Assembly (NCBI RefSeq): GCF_001422375.1
Contig: NZ_LMMU01000013.1
Location: 33,267-97,266, forward strand
DNA length: 64,000 nucleotides
Reading direction: 5' to 3'
Origin: Methylobacterium sp. Leaf99
GTDB taxonomy: Bacteria; Pseudomonadota; Alphaproteobacteria; Rhizobiales; Beijerinckiaceae
The notes beneath the pieces are model-generated. The model did no database searches. It was not told the DNA's origin and saw only the letters and a program-made list of their open reading frames with translations. Both the position numbers and the translations under genes were made by a program. The stretch's first letter is position 1. Every line of letters begins with the position of its first letter. Positions 7,947 through 14,770 of the stretch are shown here, in pieces.

Positions 7947-8380
7947 GCGTCGTGCCCGCAGGGGCCGGACCGGAGGACGACTGGGCCGGGCGCTACGCCC
8001 CCTCCCTCGGCGACATCGAGGCCCTGGCCCACGCGGCGTTCGCGGGCCTGCCGCGAGCGTTTCGCGCCCTGTGCCCGGGGGTGATCATCCACGTCGAGGA
8101 TTTTCCCGACGACGACACCCTGGCGGAGATGGAGTGCGACAGCGAATTCGATTTGCTCGGCCTGTTCCGCGGGATCGGACTGGCGCAGGGCGGCGACTTC
8201 GCCACCGGCCAGATGCCGAATCAGGTCTGGCTCTACCGACGCCCCCTGCTCGATTACTGGGCCGAACACGAGGAATCCCTCGGGCACCTCGTCACCCATG
8301 TCCTCGTCCACGAGATCGGGCACCATTTCGGTCTGTCGGACAGCGACATGACCGCCATCGAGGCCCGCGCGGACGGCTGA
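7943..8380 (+). CDS. Zincin-fold metallopeptidase (DUF1025)
   Basis: This predicts 145 residues from a GTG at 7943 that overlaps the upstream stop (GTGA), so the two genes are translationally coupled. The C-terminal part holds HEIGHHFGLSDSDM, the HExxH zinc motif with a following histidine. The body (EFDLLGLFRGIG and PNQVWLYRRPLLDYW) matches the short zincin_1/DUF1025 family. No signal peptide is seen, so it is probably cytoplasmic. The physiological substrate of this family is not known. Pairing with the nucleotidase is seen here but does not by itself reveal a role. Confidence 0.8.
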   Translation: MSVVPAGAGPEDDWAGRYAPSLGDIEALAHAAFAGLPRAFRALCPGVIIHVEDFPDDDTLAEMECDSEFDLLGLFRGIGLAQGGDFATGQMPNQVWLYRRPLLDYWAEHEESLGHLVTHVLVHEIGHHFGLSDSDMTAIEARADG

Positions 8381-8396
8381 TGGTCGAGGGGCGCCG

Positions 8397-9626
8397 TCAG
8401 GGCGCTTCGTGACGGGCGAGCTGGCTCGCCTTGGGGCGCCGGGTGCGGAACTGCCCGTGCGCCACGGCGACGAAGGCGAGGATCGCCACCGTCAGGGTCG
8501 TCAGCCACCACATCACCGTCAGGCCGACGCCGATGCACGCGATGGTGAAGGCGGCGGCGAACGCCGCCATGGCACCGGGGACGAGGACGGGCGTGCCGCG
8601 CCCGCTGCGCCGGATCGCGGCCCGGAGGGCGAAGGCCGCCGCGAAGGCGCCGACGATCCCGAGTTCGTACCACAACTCGAACAGCAGGGTGGTGGGGGCA
8701 TTGGCCGGCAGCAGGTTGACGATGCGCCCGCGCAGGGCGGTCTCGAACCCGTGTCCGGTCACGAGGCGCATGGGCTCGCCGGTGACGATCTTCTGCCACG
8801 CCTTGAGGGACAGGGTACCGGGCGCCGTCGTGCCGAACAGGGCCGAGGCCACGGGCCGCGCCAGGAACGGGAGCAGGGGTGCCGCCACGAGGAGGGTCGC
8901 CGCGCCGAGGCTCGCCACGCGCACGCCGAGGGTCGGCCGCAGGCTCGTGAGGGCAAAGCCGGCCGCCCCCACCGCCAGCGCCGCGAGGTGGAGAAGATTG
9001 GGCGAGATCACGAGGGCGACCGCCGTGAGAACCGCGAGGCCGAGGGATTCGAGGTCGCGCCCGCGGGAACGCAGCCAGGCCACCGCCGGCCAGACGATGA
9101 GCGCCAGGAGGGTCAGGCCCCGGTCGAGGGTCCCGTCGATCTCCCCCGGCGTGCCGGGGAGGTGATGCGCGAACAGGCCGAGCAGGATCGCCACGAGGGC
9201 CGCGGCGGCCGTGCCCACGGGCAGGAGATACAAGTTGGCCGAGCGCATGCGCTCCGGCAGGGCGAGGTAGCCGGCGACGGTCAGGAGAATCGTCGCGATC
9301 AGGTTGAGCAGCCGCTCGGCGGCGAGGTCCAGAAACGGTGTCCACACCAGGGACAGGGCCGCCCACAGGACGACGAGGAGGCCGGCGAGGAAGGCCGGGT
9401 TCCGCAGAAGGCGGAGGGCGGCGGGCCGCCACGGTCCGGACTTGCCGTCGATGGCGCTGGCCAGAACGAGGAGCACCACGGCGATGGGCGCCAGGATCAC
9501 CGCCGCGCGCCGGCCCATCTGCGTCGTCACCGGCACGAGGACGAACAGGCCGAAGAACCCGACGCGCCGGAGGAGCGCCGCGGCATCGACGGCCGGATCG
9601 ACGGAAGGATGGGACGCACGCACCAT
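8397..9626 (-). CDS. O-antigen ligase/polymerase-like membrane protein
   Basis: This predicts about 409 residues with roughly ten to twelve hydrophobic helices and a larger loop before the last helices. Members of the Wzy/WaaL (O-antigen ligase) superfamily transfer or polymerise polysaccharide at the outer face of the inner membrane. The arginine pairs and the segment around GHGFETALRGRIVNLLPANA lie where the catalytic periplasmic loop of the family sits. The ATG at 9626 was chosen because homology-like hydrophobic sequence begins soon after; no strong ribosome site is visible and longer starts exist. No sugar-synthesis genes are adjacent, so the substrate is unknown. Confidence 0.6.
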   Translation of the reverse strand: MVRASHPSVDPAVDAAALLRRVGFFGLFVLVPVTTQMGRRAAVILAPIAVVLLVLASAIDGKSGPWRPAALRLLRNPAFLAGLLVVLWAALSLVWTPFLDLAAERLLNLIATILLTVAGYLALPERMRSANLYLLPVGTAAAALVAILLGLFAHHLPGTPGEIDGTLDRGLTLLALIVWPAVAWLRSRGRDLESLGLAVLTAVALVISPNLLHLAALAVGAAGFALTSLRPTLGVRVASLGAATLLVAAPLLPFLARPVASALFGTTAPGTLSLKAWQKIVTGEPMRLVTGHGFETALRGRIVNLLPANAPTTLLFELWYELGIVGAFAAAFALRAAIRRSGRGTPVLVPGAMAAFAAAFTIACIGVGLTVMWWLTTLTVAILAFVAVAHGQFRTRRPKASQLARHEAP

Positions 9627-9751
9627 GATTGCGACTGTCAGCCGTTGACCGGCGCCGCGAGTTCGCCCGCGCGCTACGGCGCCAGTCGTAGTGCACTCAT
9701 CCGGGTCGGGCTGTAGATGCCGTGCAACACCTGTGCCCCGGCGGACACGCT

Positions 9752-10270
9752 TCAGGCGGTCACGGCACTGGCCCGGCGGCGAAACAGGCGGCGTCCGAGG
9801 TCGCACAGGACCCGCCATCCCGCCCAGGCGGCCAGAAATCCGAGGAACCCGGCGACGAGGCCGTCGGCCGTCGTCGGGATCGCGGGGCGGTAATCTTCAT
9901 ACGTCGCCCGTGCGAGGCCGAGGTCGGGGTCGCGGATCAGGGCGGCGAGGCGGCCGAGGGGGCCCCCGGCCGTTTCGAGGGCCGCCTGCCGTGCCGTCAG
10001 GCCGGCGAGGCGGTCGAGATCGGCCCGCGCCGCCGCGCCGCGCCGGGCGACGAGGGCATCGGGATCGCCGCGCAGGCGGGCGATGGCGCTGTCCCGCGTG
10101 TGTCCCGTCGCCGTGGCATCGGCCTCGAACCCGGCGACCACGCGGCGAAGCTCGTCGACGGTCCCGGCGAGGCGCTGGCCGTATTGCTGGGCGAACTCCG
10201 GACCCTGCGCGCCGACGATGCCGGCGAGGACACCGAAGGCGAGGCCGAGGGTGCGCAGGACACGAAACAT
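9752..10270 (-). CDS. DUF2937 family membrane protein
   Basis: This predicts 172 residues. A hydrophobic N-terminus (FRVLRTLGLAFGVLAGI) is followed by FAQQYGQRLAGTVDELRRVV, which is characteristic of DUF2937. A helical middle leads to LARATYEDYRPAIPTTADG and a C-terminal membrane segment ending in an arginine-rich tail. GGAGGG lies six bases before the ATG at 10270; a GTG two codons upstream is less well placed. The family is widespread in Alphaproteobacteria, and its function is unknown. The topology suggests two membrane anchors with a periplasmic helical domain. Confidence 0.72.
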   Translation of the reverse strand: MFRVLRTLGLAFGVLAGIVGAQGPEFAQQYGQRLAGTVDELRRVVAGFEADATATGHTRDSAIARLRGDPDALVARRGAAARADLDRLAGLTARQAALETAGGPLGRLAALIRDPDLGLARATYEDYRPAIPTTADGLVAGFLGFLAAWAGWRVLCDLGRRLFRRRASAVTA

Positions 10271-10474
10271 GGGCACCCTCCCCGGCAGGACAGACGAACG
10301 GACAAGCCGTCCCGCCGGCCGGGTGTTCCCATCGTGGCGTCGCGGGCCCGTGCGGATTTGCGGGGATGCGGCCCCGCAAAACGATCTGCGGGAATGCCGC
10401 AGCAGACTGCTTGACAGCCCCGGTGGTCGAACCTAAACCCCCGACACCGCAGCGGAGACGAGGCGGGACGCCAC

Positions 10475-10551
10475 GCGGGCGTAGCTCAGTTGGTTAGAGT
10501 GCCGGCCTGTCACGCCGGAGGTCGCGGGTTCGAGTCCCGTCGCCCGCGCCA
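10475..10551 (+). tRNA. tRNA-Asp (anticodon GTC), copy 1
   Basis: This is 77 nt with the 3' CCA encoded. The acceptor stem GCGGGCG pairs with CGCCCGC, and the anticodon loop CTGTCAC gives GTC. T arm GCGGGTTCGAGTCCCGT is intact. It is identical to the copy 154 bases downstream. Confidence 0.97.
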
Positions 10552-10628
10552 CTTTTCACACGACATTCCGAAGGTCCGGTTCCGCCCGGCGGCAACGTCC
10601 GCTCCGAGCAGATGGTCTTCGACGCCAC

Positions 10629-10705
10629 GCGGGCGTAGCTCAGTTGGTTAGAGTGCCGGCCTGTCACGCCGGAGGTCGCGGGTTCGAGTCCCGTCGCCCG
10701 CGCCA
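10629..10705 (+). tRNA. tRNA-Asp (anticodon GTC), copy 2
   Basis: This is 77 nt, identical to the first copy. The shared sequence extends a few bases on each side (GACGCCAC before, CTTTTC after), so the pair arose by tandem duplication of the gene. Both carry encoded CCA and look functional. Confidence 0.97.
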
Positions 10706-10850
10706 CTTTTCTTTCCCCACTCTCGGTGCTTCGGACCAGGGTCTCGGTGACCTCGATCCGGTCCATGCGACGATCGGCGTCCCTTCGTCGGCTCGCTTTC
10801 GCTTTCGGGAATCCTAAGCTCTCTCGCACGCATCTTGCGGAGGGTGGACG

Positions 10851-11066
10851 ATGCCGGGGTTCTTCTTCCTTTACTTCACGGCCTGCATGGCCAACGCGCC
10901 GGATACGTGCCAAGCGCGGCGCCTTGCCCTGGATGTCGTCGATGCGCGCGCCTGCCAGCACGTGGCCCAGCCGCAACTGGCGCGCTGGGTCGGGACGCAC
11001 CCGGATTATCGCATCACCGGCTGGCGCTGCGGTGCTCCCCTGCGGGACCCCGGCACCCGGATCTGA
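10851..11066 (+). CDS. Small four-cysteine protein, probably exported
   Basis: This predicts 71 residues. A strong GGAGGG ribosome site sits just before the ATG. The N-terminus is hydrophobic (GFFFLYFTACMA). Four cysteines fall at 12, 20, 35 and 60, and LALDVVDARAC follows the second. The spacing between the last two cysteines (25) equals that in the 91-residue protein at 708-983, and both share ALDV and a C-terminal basic end. They are likely paralogues of an unrecognised small exported family. No domain name can be given. Confidence 0.65.
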   Translation: MPGFFFLYFTACMANAPDTCQARRLALDVVDARACQHVAQPQLARWVGTHPDYRITGWRCGAPLRDPGTRI

Positions 11067-11193
11067 AACCGGGCGTGGCCCGCGCGCCACGCGGCGGACG
11101 AACCGGACCGGCCGAACGGGCGATGCCGCGTTTTGGCCGCATCGGCCCCCGATGGGCTGAGGCGATTCCAGACCGTTCCGGACGCCCGAGCCC

Positions 11194-11691
11194 ATGCACG
11201 CCCCCCTTCGCCACGCCGCCCGCGTTCAGGCCACCCTGCTGACCCTGATCCTCGCCGGTTGCGGAAGCCCGAGCCTCCTCGCACCCGACACACCGACCCA
11301 GGTCGTGATCCTCGACGAGCAGGCGGCGGCGGTGGCGATCTCACGCTACCGGGCGCAGCATGGCCTCGGGCCGGTGGTGATCGACACGAGCCTGATCCGC
11401 GCCGCCTCGTATCAGGCCGCCTCGAACGCCAAGGCCGGCCGCCTCAGTCACGAGATCGGCGGGACCTTCAACGCGCGCATGGCGGAGGCCGGGTTCGGCC
11501 GGGCCTACGCGGCGGAGAATCTCAGCGCGGGTTCGAACACCTTCGACGAGGTGCTGACGCGCTGGAAGGCATCGCCGGAGCACAACAGGAACATGCTGAT
11601 GCCGCAGCTCAAGCGCGTCGGCATTGCCCGTGTCGATGCGCCGGGCACGCGCTACAAGCGCTTCTGGGCCCTGGTGCTCGCAGGCAGCTGA
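11194..11691 (+). CDS. CAP/SCP-domain lipoprotein
   Basis: This predicts 165 residues. The signal peptide ends in a lipobox (LILAGC, cysteine about 23), so it should be a lipid-anchored envelope protein. The CAP/SCP (SCP-like) domain follows: AISRYRAQHGLGPVVIDTSL, the histidine of LSHEIGGTFNARM, the AAENLSAG segment, and WKASPEHNRNML with the second conserved histidine. Bacterial CAP proteins are extracytoplasmic, and their activity is mostly unknown. It is followed by a convergent small gene, with no operon partner. Confidence 0.83.
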   Translation: MHAPLRHAARVQATLLTLILAGCGSPSLLAPDTPTQVVILDEQAAAVAISRYRAQHGLGPVVIDTSLIRAASYQAASNAKAGRLSHEIGGTFNARMAEAGFGRAYAAENLSAGSNTFDEVLTRWKASPEHNRNMLMPQLKRVGIARVDAPGTRYKRFWALVLAGS

Positions 11692-11697
11692 CCGGCG

Positions 11698-11955
11698 TCA
11701 GCCCTCCGACGCCTCGGCTTCGGACAGGCCGTCCTGCAGGGTGCGGATGATGGTCCGCATCTCCGGGATCATCGCCACGGCCTTGGCGATCCGGTGCGCC
11801 TCGTCGCGGGTCATCAGGCCCCGCGCCGTGCGCGCCGCCGCGTCGTCGGAGAAATAGGTCCAGGCAACGGCGAGACCCACGGCGTCCTCGACGCAGAAAC
11901 TCTCCGCCTTCTCGACGACGAGCCATGGTGTCGGAAAGCCGCGCGGTTCGGTCAT
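11698..11955 (-). CDS. Small hypothetical protein
   Basis: This predicts 85 residues, with AGAGGA about nine bases before the ATG at 11955. The sequence (FPTPWLVVEKAESFCVEDAV then a helical, acidic C-terminus ending SEAEASEG) is predicted soluble. PWLVVEKAESF resembles small Methylobacterium-type proteins of unknown role, but I cannot assign a family. Codon use is like the neighbours. Confidence 0.55.
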   Translation of the reverse strand: MTEPRGFPTPWLVVEKAESFCVEDAVGLAVAWTYFSDDAAARTARGLMTRDEAHRIAKAVAMIPEMRTIIRTLQDGLSEAEASEG

Positions 11956-12117
11956 GGCGGGCTATCCTCTGCGAACGTCGGTGGATGGTGGTGAGCGCGA
12001 ACCGCCGCCCCTCTGCCCGTCCCCCATCCTTGGGTCAATCCAATCCTCGAAGAGCGTTGCCGCGCCGGGTCTCCGGCACTCGACCGGCAGCGGCTGGCCC
12101 ACGGGCCGGCCCCGGCG

Positions 12118-12675
12118 TCAGCGCAGACCGCGCAGGGCCATTTCCTCCGGTGCCTGCTCGGCGGCATCCTGGCGGGCGATCAGGGTGGCAAGGTCGACGG
12201 GGCGGTAGTCCCACGCGTCCATGCCGACATCGCAGGCGCGGCTGGTATCGGGCAGGCAGGCGTGGGTGTGGCCGTAGAGATGGCGGGTTCCGCGCCAGAA
12301 CCCCGGCCATGACCGGTGGGGATAGTGCGACAGGAACAGCCGCCACGCCTGCCCCTCGCCATCCTCCACCGTGATCCGGGCGTTCTCCACCGGTGGTTCC
12401 GTCCAGGGCAGCTCGAGGACCCGGTTGGTGTCGTGGTTGCCCCGGACAAGCCGCTTGGTGCCGTTGAGACGGCCGAACACGGCTGCGCAATGCGCGCGAC
12501 TGGCCCCGGCCGTGAAATCGCCGAGGTGCCACACTGCGTCGTTGACGCCCACGATGGCGTTCCAGCGGGCGACGAGGGCCTCGTCATGGGCCTCGACGGA
12601 GGCGAAGGTGGTCCGGCGGCGCTGGACCAGGGGCGCATCGCCGAAATGCGTGTCGGCCGTGAAGTAGGTTGTCAT
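12118..12675 (-). CDS. Metallophosphoesterase
   Basis: This predicts 185 residues of the calcineurin-like phosphoesterase superfamily. The metal-binding motifs are in order: FTADTHFGD (DxH), VWHLGDFTAG (GD), LVRGNHDTNR (GNHD), LFLSHYPH and LYGHTHACLPD (GHTH). It is cytoplasmic with no signal peptide, and the size and GHTHACLPDT ending resemble phage and bacterial YfcE-like or MJ0936-like small phosphoesterases. The substrate is unknown. The ATG directly abuts a six-copy 16-bp tandem repeat; each unit carries an AGGA, so several ribosome-site copies stack upstream of this gene. Confidence 0.85.
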   Translation of the reverse strand: MTTYFTADTHFGDAPLVQRRRTTFASVEAHDEALVARWNAIVGVNDAVWHLGDFTAGASRAHCAAVFGRLNGTKRLVRGNHDTNRVLELPWTEPPVENARITVEDGEGQAWRLFLSHYPHRSWPGFWRGTRHLYGHTHACLPDTSRACDVGMDAWDYRPVDLATLIARQDAAEQAPEEMALRGLR

Positions 12676-12771
12676 GCGTCCTGTGGGGAAAGCGTCCTGT
12701 GGGGAAAGCGTCCTGTGGGGAAAGCGTCCTGTGGGGAAAGCGTCCTGTGGGGAAAGCGTCCTGCGGAGAAA
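12676..12771. repeat. 16-bp tandem repeat, six copies
   Basis: The unit on the plus strand is GCGTCCTGTGGGGAAA. Copies 1-5 (12676-12755) are identical, and copy 6 (12756-12771) has two substitutions. The array begins at the base next to the start codon of the minus-strand metallophosphoesterase, so it forms that gene's 5' leader. The unit length is not a multiple of three. There are no spacers, so it is not a CRISPR. Confidence 0.95.
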
Positions 12772-12934
12772 TCACGCCCCAGGGGAGCGGGGATCGGGCA
12801 ACCGCGTTGCCGCGGGCGACATGGCGCCCGGGGCCCACTCCGCAAGCCGGCGGGATGTCGCTTCCGGGCCACGCGACGGGCCTTTCCCGGCGGCAGCCCT
12901 ATCTGTCCTGTCTCGCATCACCGGAGGAACGCTT

Positions 12935-13477
12935 TTGCCGAATCACCTTGGTCGCATCACCCCGATCGTCGCGGGCCTGTGCCTGTGTCTACCCCTCCCC
13001 TCCGCCGCGCTCGCACAACCAGCCGCGCCCGTCGCCCAGCCGGCGTCGGACCCTGCGACCCTGAAGGTCGCCCGCGACGTCGTGGCTCAGATGCAGGGCG
13101 ATCGCACGACCACCCTGAACGCGATGGCCGCGCCCATGGCCGGCATGATGCAGCAGATGGGGATCAAGGAGGCCGACCGGGCGCAGGTCATCGTCAAGGA
13201 AGCCGTGCTTCCGTTGCTGACGGCCCACTACGACGAGCTCCTCGACATCCAGGCGCGCAGCTTCGCGGGCGTCCTGACCAAGGAGGATCTTCAGGCCATC
13301 GGAACGTTCTACGGCTCGCCCGCCGGCCGACGTCTCGCGGCGGCCCAACCCCAGCTCGCACAGGCCCAGATGACCGGCACGACGCAGTGGATGCAGGGGT
13401 TGATGCCGGAGATGCAGACGAAGATCGTACAGATCATCAAGACGCGCGGCTGGGGTCCCGGCGACAAGCCGAAATGA
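12935..13477 (+). CDS. DUF2059 family exported protein
   Basis: This predicts 180 residues from a TTG at 12935 with GGAGGA at six-base spacing; the frame is open further left but only through the tandem repeat. A signal peptide (PNHLGRITPIVAGLCLCLPL, cleavage near ALA-QPA) is followed by an alanine/proline linker and a DUF2059 domain. That domain includes LPLLTAHYDELLDIQARSFA and LQAIGTFYGSPAGRRLA, the signature TFYxSPxGR of the family. These proteins are periplasmic and helical with unknown function. No operon partner is visible. Confidence 0.8.
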   Translation: MPNHLGRITPIVAGLCLCLPLPSAALAQPAAPVAQPASDPATLKVARDVVAQMQGDRTTTLNAMAAPMAGMMQQMGIKEADRAQVIVKEAVLPLLTAHYDELLDIQARSFAGVLTKEDLQAIGTFYGSPAGRRLAAAQPQLAQAQMTGTTQWMQGLMPEMQTKIVQIIKTRGWGPGDKPK

Positions 13478-13647
13478 TCAGCCGGAACCCGTAAGTCGAA
13501 CGATCGATGCCCGCACATCCCCGGCTGCCCGCGCAGGTTGCCCGGGGGTGTGACACAGGTCGTGGGAAACCGTTGGCATCGGTGGGACTTGCCGTATGCA
13601 ACAACGTCGGCAGCCGGTTCGCTGCCGCGTCCAACGAAAGCATTCCC

Positions 13648-13908
13648 GTGAAAATCGTTCTCCTCATCGGCGTCGCCCTGCTCGCCGCCGCTCCGGCCTT
13701 CGCCCAATCGGGTCCTTCGGGCGAGCCCGGCCGGACCGGTACCGTCATCCAAAGCGAGCCGAACAGCACCGGCAACGACGCCAACATCGCGATCTCCCGC
13801 GGGGCCACCGGTGCCGATACGGTCACGACCAATTCGGCGGCCGGCGGCAATGCGGCACGGCCCGAGCAGGCGATCCCCAACAGCAGCGCCAACGGCGGCG
13901 GCCGATAA
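13648..13908 (+). CDS. Small exported low-complexity protein
   Basis: This predicts 86 residues from a GTG at 13648. A clear signal peptide (KIVLLIGVALLAAAPAFA) leaves a mature chain of about 67 residues. That chain is rich in glycine, serine, asparagine and threonine, with NSTGNDANIAISRG and NSAAGGNAARPEQ. No cysteine and no recognised domain is seen. The chain is probably disordered. An upstream extension of the frame exists but would bury the signal peptide, so it was rejected. Confidence 0.6.
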   Translation: MKIVLLIGVALLAAAPAFAQSGPSGEPGRTGTVIQSEPNSTGNDANIAISRGATGADTVTTNSAAGGNAARPEQAIPNSSANGGGR

Positions 13909-13999
13909 GCACTTCGGTCACGGCCCTGTCCCGCTCATAGCGGAGTGGAACAGAGGAAGCCCTACGCGAGGCCTCAACCCGCTTCGCTCAATATCCCCG

Positions 14000-14031
14000 A
14001 CCCGCCCGGCACACGCCGCGGCGGGTTTTTT
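14000..14031 (+). terminator. Rho-independent terminator
   Basis: ACCCGCC pairs with GGCGGGT across a 13-base loop and is followed directly by a run of six T. It ends the transcript of the small exported protein gene about 90 bases upstream. Confidence 0.75.
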
Positions 14032-14082
14032 ATGATCCGTCGCTTCTGCAAGACAGACGCCCGGAGGTATCAGGTGCGCTGC

Positions 14083-14220
14083 CTACTTGGTGGTTTCCCT
14101 CACCCCTGGTTCGGGCATCGGCGTGGTGTTCTTCGTCGCCCCGCTGCCGAGGAACAGGAACGCGCCGATCACCGCGAGGGTCGCGACAGCGGCAACAAAG
14201 GCGAGGAACCAGCGGGGCAT
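14083..14220 (-). CDS. 45-residue single-pass membrane protein
   Basis: The frame encodes MPRWFLAFVAAVATLAVI, then GAFLFLGSGATKN and a polar tail ending RETTK. One membrane helix spans about residues 4-25, with the short tail outside. An alternative ATG four codons upstream (14232) also has no strong ribosome site. Codon use and hydrophobic pattern favour a real small gene, but no family is recognised. Confidence 0.45.
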   Translation of the reverse strand: MPRWFLAFVAAVATLAVIGAFLFLGSGATKNTTPMPEPGVRETTK

Positions 14221-14232
14221 GGGAGCATCCAT

Positions 14233-14589
14233 GGAGAGAAGAAAGAAGTGGTAGGTGATCGGGCAGCAACTTCCTCACGCTCCGGCGCGCCCATGGCGGG
14301 CGCTCGTTCGTGCGGCTGCTCGGTCCGAGCGAGATTCAGAGAAGGGAAATAGGTTTCGTGCGCCGAAAGCCCAGATCAGCGCGGCTTTCGTGTTTCAGGC
14401 GCGAGCGTCACTGAGCCACGCGCCCGATCTTAGAGTCCGGCTGCTGGATCAGTCACAGTGGCTGGAACGAGACGGCATCCAAAACCCGTAGCGTCGATGA
14501 CGTCAGACACCGCGACACCATCCCGACGTTTTACCGGGGGAACGGCGCCAGCGGGCCTTCGCCATGTCCGGTAAGCTTTTGGAAATCGG
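14233..14589. other. Intergenic stretch before tRNA-Val
   Basis: This is about 357 bases with no supported gene. It holds a hairpin at 14364-14390 (CGAAAGCC and its complement with an 11-base loop, followed by TGTTTC) that could end a small transcript. Part of the stretch may form a leader or short RNA, but nothing matches a known family. Confidence 0.3.
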
Positions 14590-14665
14590 TGGTGGGCGGT
14601 GACGGGCTCGAACCGCCGACCCTCTCCGTGTAAAGGAGACGCTCTACCAACTGAGCTAACCGCCC
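14590..14665 (-). tRNA. tRNA-Val (anticodon TAC)
   Basis: This is 76 nt on the minus strand with encoded CCA. The acceptor stem is GGGCGG(T) and the anticodon stem-loop CTCCTTTACACGGAG gives TAC. D and T arms are standard (AGCTCAGTTGGTAGAGC and GGTTCGAGCC). Confidence 0.95.
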
Positions 14666-14723
14666 GGACGCGCCGCTTCGTAACGAAGCCGCCGCTGCCA
14701 TGCAAGCCGCAGGACGCGCAAGA

Positions 14724-14755
14724 GAAAGGCCCCGGAATCTCCCCCGGGGCCTTTC
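14724..14755. terminator. Terminator downstream of lon
   Basis: A perfect 12-bp stem (GAAAGGCCCCGG and its complement) closes an eight-base loop and is followed on the minus strand by TCTTG. It lies 16 bases after the lon stop codon and can also end plus-strand transcripts. Confidence 0.7.
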
Positions 14756-14770
14756 CGACGTCTCAGCGGC

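Noticed and set aside
12676..12771. A CRISPR array
   Set aside because: The units are directly tandem with no spacers.
12674..12934. A longer start for the DUF2059 gene through the tandem repeat
   Set aside because: A TTG with an ideal ribosome site just before a clear signal peptide (12935) is better.
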